DNA from: Streptomyces sp. HUAS 15-9
Lineage (GTDB): Bacteria; Actinomycetota; Actinomycetes; Streptomycetales; Streptomycetaceae
Direction: 5' to 3'
Length of the DNA: 64,000 nt
NCBI RefSeq assembly: GCF_025642155.1
Contig: NZ_CP106798.1
Span: 310,001-374,000 of the forward strand
Shown here: positions 37,444 to 45,026 of the stretch, piece by piece
How positions within the stretch are numbered: position 1 is the stretch's first letter
Layout of the letters: each line of letters begins with the position of its first letter
Translations under genes and position numbers: made by a program
The notes under the pieces: generated by a model
Seen by the model: only the letters and a program-made list of their open reading frames with translations
What the model was told of the DNA's origin: nothing
The model's database searches: none

Positions 37444-38112
37444 ATGACGACTGCAAGGGCCTCGGCCGCGTCGGATCCGGTCTGCGGTTCGGAAGGGGGC
37501 CGAAGCAGAGGCCACGGCGCCGGGACCAAGGGCGTCCCGCGCGCGCTGCGGGAGGAGCAGATCCTCGGCGCGGCCCTCGAGGAGTTCGGGCGGCACGGAC
37601 ACGCCGCGGCGTCGATGGCCGAGATCGCCCGCCGCGTGGGCGTCACCAAGCCGATGCTCTACACCTACTTCGGCTCCAAGGACGGCCTGTACGTGGCCTG
37701 CCTCGACCGCATCGGCCCCCTGCTCCTCGAAGCGATGCGCAAAGCCGTGGAGGCGAGCCCGCCGAAGGACCGGCTCCCCGTCACCGTGCTCACAGCGGTG
37801 TTCAAGGCACTTGAAGACCGGCGGCACGCATGGTTCGTCCTCTACGACCGGACGCTGCTGCACGGTTCCGAACCATGGCGCGCGGCCCGACGCCACCGTG
37901 AGGTCATCGACGAACTGGCGATCTCGGGCACCGCCGCGCTGCTGCACGACCAGGGCAACGTCGACCCCCTGGACGCGGACGCGCTCAAGCATGTGTGGAC
38001 GGGTACGGTCAGCGCTCTGGTCGGTTGGTGGGTCTCCCACCCCGAGCTGTCCGCACAGGACATGGGCGCGCGCTGCGAACGATTGCTCTCGGCCATCCGG
38101 AACCGCGTCTGA
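37444..38112 (+). CDS. TetR-family transcriptional regulator
   Basis: A 222-residue regulator. After a disordered 30-residue start it has the TetR DNA-binding domain: REEQILGAALEEFGRHGHAA, then SMAEIARRVGVTKPMLYTYF with the helix-turn-helix, and GSKDGLYVACLD. The ligand domain is of ordinary length. It is divergent from the FAD oxidase gene, with a repeated palindrome between them, so it most likely represses both. The inducer is unknown. Confidence 0.9.
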   Translation: MTTARASAASDPVCGSEGGRSRGHGAGTKGVPRALREEQILGAALEEFGRHGHAAASMAEIARRVGVTKPMLYTYFGSKDGLYVACLDRIGPLLLEAMRKAVEASPPKDRLPVTVLTAVFKALEDRRHAWFVLYDRTLLHGSEPWRAARRHREVIDELAISGTAALLHDQGNVDPLDADALKHVWTGTVSALVGWWVSHPELSAQDMGARCERLLSAIRNRV

Positions 38113-38143
38113 GCAGGCCCCAAACGGTTGGGCGGCTGCCTGC
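38113..38143 (+). terminator. Weak nested hairpin after tetR
   Basis: Outer arms GCAGGC/GCCTGC enclose an inner hairpin CCCAA-ACGG-TTGGG just after the tetR stop. Short inner stem and a bulged outer stem make it only a possible terminator. Confidence 0.35.
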
Positions 38144-38179
38144 GTCGCGAGGGTCCGGCGCGCCCGGGAGACATCTCGT

Positions 38180-38227
38180 TTGACATCCGACACCTCCCGA
38201 CAGCAATCTATCTGCGTGACGCAGATA
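38180..38227 (+). promoter_or_regulatory. Promoter with overlapping 19-base palindromic operator
   Basis: A TTGACA box at 38180-38185 is followed after 18 bases by CAATCT (38204-38209) as a candidate -10. Directly on it begins the perfect palindrome TATCTGCGTGACGCAGATA (38209-38227), with nine-base arms and one central base. A repressor bound here would block the promoter of the NAD(P)-binding gene at 38312. The adjacent tetR has a different operator, so another regulator (for example HxlR or TetR type) is implied. Confidence 0.7.
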
Positions 38228-38311
38228 ATGTGTCGCGAAGATGCGTGCGGCAGCATCGAAAAGGCCCGCTCCTCTCGCCGCCTACCGAACATTCTGAAAG
38301 GACTGGTCGAG

Positions 38312-39133
38312 ATGACCGTTCTCGTCACCGGAAGCCGCGGCGCCGTCGCCCAGACCCTCATCCGCCTGCTGCGCGAGCGCGGACTTCCCGTCCGGGCCGC
38401 CTCCAGCACACCGCGCGGCCCGGACGTCGTTGACTGCGACCTGAGCGACCCGTCCACCTTCGCCACCGCCCTCAAAGGCGCGACCTCCGTCTTCCTCTAT
38501 GCCGAGCCGTCGCGGATCGGCGAGTTCACCGAGGAGGCCACAGCAGCGGGCGTCGAGCACGTCGTACTGCTGTCCTCCTCCGCCGTACTGTCCCCGGACG
38601 CCGAGAGCAACCCGGTCGCCAAGTCCCACGTCAACGTGGAGAGAGCGCTCGACGCCTCGTCGCTGCATACGACCGCGCTGCGTCCCGGATCGTTCGCGGG
38701 CAACGCGCTCACCTGGAGCCGGAACCTGCGGTCGGGGCGGCCGATCAGCCTGCCCTGTCCCGGGTCCCACAGCGACCCCATCCACGAGGCCGATATCGCC
38801 GAGTCCGCCCTCGCCGTACTCACCGAACCCGCCCTGGGCGGACGCCCATACACCCTGACCGGCCCGGAGTCACTCACCTTCACCGAACAGATCGGCATCC
38901 TGAGCCGGGTGACGGGCCGCTCCGTCCCCGTGCGGGCAGTGACCCGAGAGGAGTGGAAGCAGGAGACCGCCGGGCACATCCCGGCAGCGTTCGCCGACTC
39001 GCTGCTGGACCGGTGGCAGTCCACCGACGGCCGCCCGGTCGAACTCACGGCGGCCGTGGAGCAGTTGACCGGGCATGAGGCCCGAAGCTTCGAGACCTGG
39101 GCACGGGACCACGCCTACGACTTCGGGGCGTAG
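38312..39133 (+). CDS. NmrA-like NAD(P)-binding protein
   Basis: A 273-residue atypical short-chain dehydrogenase of the NmrA/SDR type. The nucleotide-binding start is TVLVTGSRGAVAQTLIRLL, followed by VVDCDLSDPSTFATAL, VEHVVLLSSSAV and TALRPGSFAGNALTW. The usual YxxxK pair is replaced by a looser arrangement (NPVAKSHVNVERAL), as in redox-sensing or quinone-reducing NmrA-like proteins. A GAAAGGA motif precedes the ATG. It is a single gene controlled by its own promoter/operator. Confidence 0.85.
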   Translation: MTVLVTGSRGAVAQTLIRLLRERGLPVRAASSTPRGPDVVDCDLSDPSTFATALKGATSVFLYAEPSRIGEFTEEATAAGVEHVVLLSSSAVLSPDAESNPVAKSHVNVERALDASSLHTTALRPGSFAGNALTWSRNLRSGRPISLPCPGSHSDPIHEADIAESALAVLTEPALGGRPYTLTGPESLTFTEQIGILSRVTGRSVPVRAVTREEWKQETAGHIPAAFADSLLDRWQSTDGRPVELTAAVEQLTGHEARSFETWARDHAYDFGA

Positions 39134-39157
39134 CCGGAGGAGATGGCCCTGCCCTGC

Positions 39158-39962
39158 TCACACGGGGCCGACAGGACCCTGGTCCTGCACCGTCTCCGAG
39201 GCCGGTTCCACAGGGGACATCGCGGCCGGGCTCGGCCCTGACAGCGTGCGGCGCCGGCCGATCCAGGCGGCGACCGGTTCGGTGTAGCGAGCGGTGAGCG
39301 GGCCCAGAACCACGAGAATCAGCACGTAGACGGTGGCGAGCGGGCCGAGGCTCGGTTCGATGCCGGCGGTGACGGCGAGTCCGGCGATGACGATGGAGAA
39401 CTCGCCCCGGGCGACCAGGGCGCCGCCGGCGCGCCAGCGGCCCTTGGCCGAGATTCCGGCTCGCTTGGCCGCCCAGTAGCCGGTGGCGATCTTCGTCAGT
39501 CCGGTGACCACGGCCAGCAGGAGGGCGGGCAGCAGGACCGGCGGGATGTCGGCGGGGTCGGTGTGCAGCCCGAAGAAGACGAAGAACACGGCGGCGAACA
39601 GGTCCCGCAGCGGGGCCAGCAGGTTGTGGGCACCCTCGGCGACCTCGCCGGACAGCGCGATACCGACGAGGAAGGCTCCGACGGCGGCGGACACCTGGAG
39701 CTGCTGGGCGATTCCGGCGACCAGGAGGGTGAGGCCGAGGACGACCAGCAGGAGCTTTTCGGGGTCGTCGCTGGAGACGAACCGGGAGATGTGGCGTCCG
39801 TAGCGCACCGCGGTGAGCAGGACGAGTCCGGCGACACCGAGGGCAACGGCCGGCGTGAGGCTGCCCGCCGCGAGTCCGGCCCCGGCGAGCAGGGCGGTGA
39901 TGATGGGCAGGTAGACGGCCATGGAGAGGTCTTCGAGGACAAGGATGCTGAGGATGACCGGG
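39158..39962 (-). pseudogene. CPA2-type cation/proton antiporter lacking its N-terminal half
   Basis: The sequence begins abruptly in VILSILVLEDLSMAVYLPI, the middle of a KefB/CPA2-type antiporter, and continues with about seven membrane segments (including VGAFLVGIALSGEVAEGAH and VFFVFFGLHTDPADIPP, GALVARGEFSIVIAGLAV) to a cytoplasmic tail ending QDQGPVGPV. A full protein would be about 400 residues plus tail; the first 130 or so are missing. An internal ATG at 39922 would give 254 residues, but without the N-terminal helices it is unlikely to transport. The break at about 39962 abuts a fragment of another gene on the opposite strand. Confidence 0.7.
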
Positions 39963-40011
39963 GTTTCGCTTCACCCGCTACGCGATCCGCGTCGGCCTCA
40001 TCGAGCCCTAG
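39961..40011 (+). pseudogene. Possible tail of a LuxR-type response regulator
   Basis: Fifteen codons (FRFTRYAIRVGLIEP and a TAG) read like the extreme C-terminus of NarL/LuxR-type response regulators. They begin exactly where the truncated antiporter ends on the other strand. The similarity is short and from memory, so this is only a suggestion. Confidence 0.25.
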
Positions 40012-40022
40012 AAGCGACCCAC

Positions 40023-40289
40023 ATGCTGATACCGCTCGCCCTGCTCACCGTGCTCTTCGCACTCGCCCTGCGCTACACGCTCAAGGCAGCCGGTCTGTCG
40101 GACATCCCGCTCTGGCGCAGGTTTCTGCCCCTGGCCCTTCTCCTGGCCGCGGCCGGAGCCAGCCTGCTGCGAGCCGTCGACGTCCCCGAACCCGCCCGCC
40201 TGATCGCCTTCCCCTGCAACATCGCCTCCATCGCCCTGGCCGGACGAGAGATCCGTGAGCACCGCGCCCGCGCCTCCGCGGCAGACTGA
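40023..40289 (+). CDS. Small membrane protein
   Basis: An 88-residue protein with three hydrophobic stretches (MLIPLALLTVLFALALRYTL, FLPLALLLAAAGASLL and LIAFPCNIASIALAG). The start at 40023 has a weak GAAGCGA upstream. Codon use is normal. No family is recognised. It converges with the large-subunit gene, with only 12 bases between the stops. Confidence 0.5.
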   Translation: MLIPLALLTVLFALALRYTLKAAGLSDIPLWRRFLPLALLLAAAGASLLRAVDVPEPARLIAFPCNIASIALAGREIREHRARASAAD

Positions 40290-40301
40290 ACCGCGGGTGG
40301 G

Positions 40302-41783
40302 CTACAGGTCGTTGCCCGCATAGGACAGGTTGAAGCTCTTGTTGGTCAGGGGGAAGTCCGGGACGATCGTGTCCGCCAACGCGACCGGTAGCGCGGGCCA
40401 GTTGAAGAAGGACGGGTCGACCGGCTTGACCCGGGCAAGGGTGGCGTCCGGGGTGAGTTCTACTCGGGTGGCGATGGTGCCGCGCCAGCCCTCGACCAGG
40501 CCCACGCCGGTGCCGGGGCCCGCGCCGGCCGACGGCTGGGCGGCGAGCATCGCCCTGGGGGCGTCCAGTCCGTCGACGAACTGCTCGATCAGGGCGAGGG
40601 AGGTCTCGATCTCCTCGGCGCGGACGAGGAAGCGGGCCAGGACGTCACCGCTGTCCTGGACGGGTACGTCGAACCGCGTACCGTACGCGGTGAAGGGGTG
40701 CGCCACGCGGGTGTCGTCGGCGATGCCGCTGGCCCGGGCGACGTAGCCGAGGCAGCCGATCTCACGGGCGGCGGAGGTGCGCAGGATGGCCGTTCCGGTG
40801 AAGCGGTCACGGACGGTGGAGTGGCCGAGGGCGAGGTCGGCGATCTCCCGGATGTCCTTGCCGATCGCCTTCAGCTGCGCCGGATCGGGCAGGGCGAGCA
40901 GGGCGGCGCCGCCGGGCACGACGCCGCCGCGCAGCAACCGGTGGCCGGTGATCTCCCGGTTGAGGCGCAGGAGTTGTTCGCGCACTCGCTGGGCATGGGC
41001 GTTGAGGATGCCGTGACCGGCGTCGTTGCAGAGCATGCCGAGGTCGGCGACGTGATTGTGGATGCGCTCCAGTTCCAGGAGCATCGCGCGGGCGCGCTGT
41101 GCCGCGTCCGGCACCTCGGTGCCGGTGGCCTCCTCGACGGCCAGGCAGTAGGCGAGCGAGTGGCCCACTGCCGTGTCGCCGCTGATGCGCTCGGCCAGCG
41201 GGAGGCCTGCGGCGATCGAGCGGCCTTGGAAGAGTTTCTCGATGCCCTTGTGGACGAACCAGAGGCGGGCCTTGAGTTTGAGGATGGTCTCGCCGACGAC
41301 GGAGAAGCGGAAGTGGCCGGGTTCGATCAGGCCGGCGTGCACGGGACCGACGGGGATCTCGTACACACCGTCGCCTTCGACCTCCAGGAAGGGGTACGGC
41401 CCCTCCTGTTCGCTGAAGGTCGGCGCCGGTCCGGCGTCGGGGCGCATGGGGTACCAGCCGCGCGGCCAGTGGAAGTGGCGGACGAGACGGCGGGGCAGTG
41501 GATGGTCGCGGGGGACGATGCCGAACAGGTCGCGCATCTCGCGCTCGAACCGGCCCGCGGGGAAGGAAAGATCGGCAAGCGTCGGAACCTCGGGGTGATC
41601 GGGGTGGAGGCTGACGTGGAGTTCGGTGCGGGTGTCGGGCGGGCCGGAGATGAACAGATACACCACGCGTGGCCCGGTCTCGTCGATGTGCGCGGCGACC
41701 AGGGCGAGTCGGTGGTTCTTGGTGAGCAGGTCCTCGGCGTGCCGGGGCAGTGCGGAAGGGCTCACTTGGTACGTCGTACGCAT
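40302..41783 (-). CDS. Hydrogenase-4/complex I large-subunit-like protein without NiFe ligands
   Basis: A 493-residue fusion of a NuoC-like N-terminus (residues 1-115, with GRFEREMRDLFGIVPRDHP) and a NuoD/HycE-like large subunit. In true NiFe subunits the L1 motif is RxCGxCxxxH and the L2 motif DPCxxCxxH. Here L1 reads ERISGDTAVGHS (about 198-209) and the C-terminal L2 region reads FPLTNKSFNLSYAGND, so all four Cys are gone. It cannot be a hydrogenase. It fits the energy-converting hydrogenase-related (Ehr) group, in which the complex has another unknown electron partner. It is last in a six-gene operon; the start follows the previous stop by four bases. Confidence 0.88.
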   Translation of the reverse strand: MRTTYQVSPSALPRHAEDLLTKNHRLALVAAHIDETGPRVVYLFISGPPDTRTELHVSLHPDHPEVPTLADLSFPAGRFEREMRDLFGIVPRDHPLPRRLVRHFHWPRGWYPMRPDAGPAPTFSEQEGPYPFLEVEGDGVYEIPVGPVHAGLIEPGHFRFSVVGETILKLKARLWFVHKGIEKLFQGRSIAAGLPLAERISGDTAVGHSLAYCLAVEEATGTEVPDAAQRARAMLLELERIHNHVADLGMLCNDAGHGILNAHAQRVREQLLRLNREITGHRLLRGGVVPGGAALLALPDPAQLKAIGKDIREIADLALGHSTVRDRFTGTAILRTSAAREIGCLGYVARASGIADDTRVAHPFTAYGTRFDVPVQDSGDVLARFLVRAEEIETSLALIEQFVDGLDAPRAMLAAQPSAGAGPGTGVGLVEGWRGTIATRVELTPDATLARVKPVDPSFFNWPALPVALADTIVPDFPLTNKSFNLSYAGNDL

Positions 41784-41787
41784 CGCT

Positions 41788-43371
41788 TCAGTGGCCTCCG
41801 ATCACTTGGGCGGCGGCGTCCAGCAGGTCGGTGAGCGGGCCGGTGGCCACGCCCAGGGCGGCGCAGGCGGCCAGGCCCAGCATCAGGGGCGCTACGGCGG
41901 ACGGGTCCTCCTCGGCCGGAGTTCCCGGTCCGAGCAGCATCCGGGCCGTGCGGGCGGCGAGCGCGGCGAAGGCGACCAGCACGAACAGCAGGGCCGCCGC
42001 CATGGCCCAGCGCAGGCCCGCCCCGGCGGCGAAGCCGGCACGGGCGATGCCCAGTTCGGAGGCGAAGAGACTGAACGGCGGGAACGCCATCAGCGCCGCC
42101 AGCGCGAGCCCGAACGCTCCGGCCGTCCGGTGCACTTGGGCGATCAGCCCGCGCACGCGGCTGATCCGCGCCGTGCCGGTCACCTGCAGAATGCTTCCGG
42201 AGGCGCAGAACGCGACGGACTTGGCGAGCCCGTGACCGGCGATGTGCAGGAGCGCGGCGGACAGGGCGAGCGGGCTGCCGATCGCCGCGGCCAGGGAGAT
42301 CAGGCTCATGTGCTCCATGGACGAGTAGGCGAGCATCCGCTTGTAGTCGCGCTGGGCGAGCAGGAGTCCGGCTGCCAGGGCGAGGGTGAGCAGGGCGATC
42401 CCGGCGAGCAGGACGCGGGTGAAGTCCGGGCCGAGGGCCGCGTCCGCGATGACCCGGTAGCGCAGGACCGCGGCGAACGCCACGGACAGCAGGACCCCGG
42501 ACATGAGCGCGGAGACCGGCGCCGGGGCCTGGCTGTGGGCGTCGGGCAGCCAGGCGTGCAGCGGGACCAGGCCGGCTTTGGCGCCGAAGCCGAGGACGAC
42601 GAGCGTGATGCCGAGCCGGGTCACCGCCGGGTCGAGGCGGTCGGCACGGGCGACGAGGGTGGGCCAGTCGAGCGCCCACGCCTCGGCGATGCCCGCCTGT
42701 CTGGCCGCGTAGTAGATCAGCACGGTGCCGAGGAACGCGAGCGCGATGCCCGCCGAGCAGATCACCACGTACTTCCAGGCGGCCTCCACGGAGGCGCGGG
42801 TGTGGCGGTGGCCGACGAGGAACGCGGTGACGATGGTGGTGGCCTCGACCGCGACCCACAGCACGCCGAGGTTCGCGGTGACGAGGGCCAGGCACATCGC
42901 GGCCAGGAACGCCTGCACGAGAACGTGGTAGCGCCACGCGGCCTCGTCACTCGTCCGTCCGGCGGCCCGCTCGCCTCTCAGATACCCGGGGGCACAGCCG
43001 CAGGCGATCAGTGCGACGGCTCCGACCACCAGCAGCATCCACGCGGTCAGCGCGTCCGCGCGCAGCAGACCGGAGTACGCCGTACTCGGTCCCTTTTCGA
43101 CGACGTCCGCCGCGAGCACGCTGCCGCAGGCGAGGATCACGGCGGGCGAGACGAGCCCCGCCCAGTCCAGCGGGTGGCGCTTCGGGGCCTTGTCGGGCGG
43201 CGGTGCCTCCGCGACCAGTACGGTGCCCCGTGCGGGTGCTCGTTGCAGGGTGGCGGGGAGTGCCGGGGAGGTCGAGCGGATGCGCAGTCCGGCAAGTGCG
43301 TACGCGCCGGCCACGACCAGTGGCACGGTGGCGGGCGCGGTGAGGAGCAGCGCGGAAGCAGTAGGGCTCAT
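41788..43371 (-). CDS. Antiporter-like membrane subunit (HyfF/NuoN-like)
   Basis: A 527-residue proton-pumping-type subunit with about 14 hydrophobic segments. Conserved pieces of the NuoL/M/N family are visible: GFGAKAGLVPLHAWLPDAHSQAP with the essential Lys, LAYSSMEHMSLISLAAAIG, and LLHIAGHGLAKSVAFCASGS with Lys and His. The ATG at 43371 overlaps the preceding stop as TGATG. It should form part of the ion-translocating arm of the complex. Confidence 0.88.
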   Translation of the reverse strand: MSPTASALLLTAPATVPLVVAGAYALAGLRIRSTSPALPATLQRAPARGTVLVAEAPPPDKAPKRHPLDWAGLVSPAVILACGSVLAADVVEKGPSTAYSGLLRADALTAWMLLVVGAVALIACGCAPGYLRGERAAGRTSDEAAWRYHVLVQAFLAAMCLALVTANLGVLWVAVEATTIVTAFLVGHRHTRASVEAAWKYVVICSAGIALAFLGTVLIYYAARQAGIAEAWALDWPTLVARADRLDPAVTRLGITLVVLGFGAKAGLVPLHAWLPDAHSQAPAPVSALMSGVLLSVAFAAVLRYRVIADAALGPDFTRVLLAGIALLTLALAAGLLLAQRDYKRMLAYSSMEHMSLISLAAAIGSPLALSAALLHIAGHGLAKSVAFCASGSILQVTGTARISRVRGLIAQVHRTAGAFGLALAALMAFPPFSLFASELGIARAGFAAGAGLRWAMAAALLFVLVAFAALAARTARMLLGPGTPAEEDPSAVAPLMLGLAACAALGVATGPLTDLLDAAAQVIGGH

Positions 43372-44063
43372 CAGTCGTGCAGCTCCCGCAGGTCGTCGAT
43401 GTCGGTGGTGCCGAACGCCGCCCGCATCCTGGTGGTGAGGATCTGCAGCACCAGCACCGCCAGGAGTACGTCGAAGGAGACACCGAGTTCGACGATCAGT
43501 GGCACCCCGGAGGTGGCCAGGAACGCCGTGGCGGTGATGCCGTTGTCCAGCAGCAGGAACCCGACCACCTGGGCCAGCGCCCGGCGGCGCGTGACCAGGA
43601 CGAAGAAGCCGATCAGGACGACGGCGAGGCCGACCGGCAGGGCGCGGGTGGCGGGGGTCGGGTTCAGCTCGGTCAGCGGCCGGGCCACGGCGTAGGCGAG
43701 CAGGGTCAGCAGTGCAGCGGTCAACAGGGAGGCGGCGACGTTGACGAGGGGCTGTGTCTCGCGTGTCTCCGCTCCCCCGTCGCCGTGCCACTGCCGGTCC
43801 TGGGTGAGCGCGGCCAGGGCGCGCCGCATGAGATACGGCAGCAGGCCCGCTCTGAGGGCGCCGATGCCGAGTCCCACGGCGATCAGGTCCCAGCGTTCCT
43901 CGTGCGCGCCGAGCAGGACGGCGATCGCGGCGAGCGCGATGCCCTGCAGGGCGAAGACGCGGACGATCGAGGCCAGTTCACGTCGCCACAGCACGATGAC
44001 GGCGGCCAGCAGGAAGGCGCCGCAGGCCAGATCGAGAAGCTGGGTGTAGAGGCCGCTGCTCAT
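43371..44063 (-). CDS. HyfE-like membrane subunit
   Basis: A 230-residue protein with six or seven membrane segments. The N-terminus (LYTQLLDLACGAFLLAAVIV) and the C-terminus (VLVLQILTTRMRAAFGTTDI) are characteristic of HyfE, the NuoK-related subunit of hydrogenase-4. It overlaps both neighbours (ATGA upstream, TGATG downstream), so strict co-translation is expected. Confidence 0.85.
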   Translation of the reverse strand: MSSGLYTQLLDLACGAFLLAAVIVLWRRELASIVRVFALQGIALAAIAVLLGAHEERWDLIAVGLGIGALRAGLLPYLMRRALAALTQDRQWHGDGGAETRETQPLVNVAASLLTAALLTLLAYAVARPLTELNPTPATRALPVGLAVVLIGFFVLVTRRRALAQVVGFLLLDNGITATAFLATSGVPLIVELGVSFDVLLAVLVLQILTTRMRAAFGTTDIDDLRELHD

Positions 44064-45016
44064 GACGCTCCGCTCAGGAAGTACGAGACGGTCACGGCGA
44101 GCAGGGCCAGCAGGAAGGAGCCGGCGAGCAGTTCGGGCACCCTGAACAACCGGACCTTGGCCCAGAACACCTCGGCCGCCGCGAGCACCGCGCCCAGCAC
44201 ACAGACCTTCACCACGAACAGCACCAGCGCCACGGCGAGGGCCGCCCAGGAGGCATGGGTGGCGATGCCCCAGGGCACGAACAGGGCGGAGAGCAGGCCG
44301 AGCAGCAGGGTGAGCCGCATCTGGGCGCCGAGTTCGACCAGTGCCAGGTCCGGACCGGCGTACTCCAGCACCATCGCCTCGTGGATCATGGTCAGTTCGA
44401 GGTGCGTGGAGGGGTTGTCCACCGGGATCCGCCCGGTCTCGGCGAGCACGGCGACCGCGAGGGCGGCCGTGGCCAGCAGCCCGGCCGGGGAGGCGAGGCG
44501 GGCCGGCTCATGGACCGCGCCGGTGACGATGGCGGGGATGTTGGTCGTCCCGGCCGGTATCGACAGGGCGAACACCGACAGCAGGAGGGTCGGCTCGACC
44601 AGCGCGGCGACCGTCATTTCCCGCGAGGCGCCCATCCCGCCGAAGGCGGTGCCGGTGTCGAGACCGGCCAGGGCGAGGGCCATGGTGCCCAGCGCGATCA
44701 GTGCCACCACCAGGATGAGGTCCGCGTGGGAGCTGACCGGGGTGTCGGTGGACAGCAGCGGTACGAGGGCGGTGGCCACGACGGTGGTGGCGACCAGCAG
44801 CGCCGGGGCCGTACGGAAGGCGGGCCCGCTCCCCACGGGAGTGATCGGCTCCTTGCGCAGCAGTTTGCGGGTGTCCCGCCAGGGCTGGAGCACCCCCGCA
44901 CCGGCCCGGCCCTCCAGGCGGGCCCGAACCTGCCGCATCCACCCGGTCACCAGGGGCGCCCCGGCGCCGACCACGATGATCTGACCGGCCACGGCTGCGT
45001 ATCCGACAGCAGTCAT
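44060..45016 (-). CDS. HyfC/NuoH-like membrane subunit
   Basis: A 318-residue subunit of the HycD/NuoH type with eight hydrophobic segments. Loops typical of the family are visible: RKLLRKEPITPVGSGPAFR, ALAGLDTGTAFGGMGASREMTV and the acidic NPSTHLELTMIHEAMVLEY (conserved Glu cluster). NuoH-type subunits link the peripheral arm to the pump arm. The stop overlaps the HyfE start. Confidence 0.88.
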   Translation of the reverse strand: MTAVGYAAVAGQIIVVGAGAPLVTGWMRQVRARLEGRAGAGVLQPWRDTRKLLRKEPITPVGSGPAFRTAPALLVATTVVATALVPLLSTDTPVSSHADLILVVALIALGTMALALAGLDTGTAFGGMGASREMTVAALVEPTLLLSVFALSIPAGTTNIPAIVTGAVHEPARLASPAGLLATAALAVAVLAETGRIPVDNPSTHLELTMIHEAMVLEYAGPDLALVELGAQMRLTLLLGLLSALFVPWGIATHASWAALAVALVLFVVKVCVLGAVLAAAEVFWAKVRLFRVPELLAGSFLLALLAVTVSYFLSGAS

Positions 45017-45026
45017 CTGTTCGCTC

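Noticed and set aside
40302..41783. Functional NiFe hydrogenase
   Set aside because: All four active-site cysteines are absent and no maturation genes are in the window.
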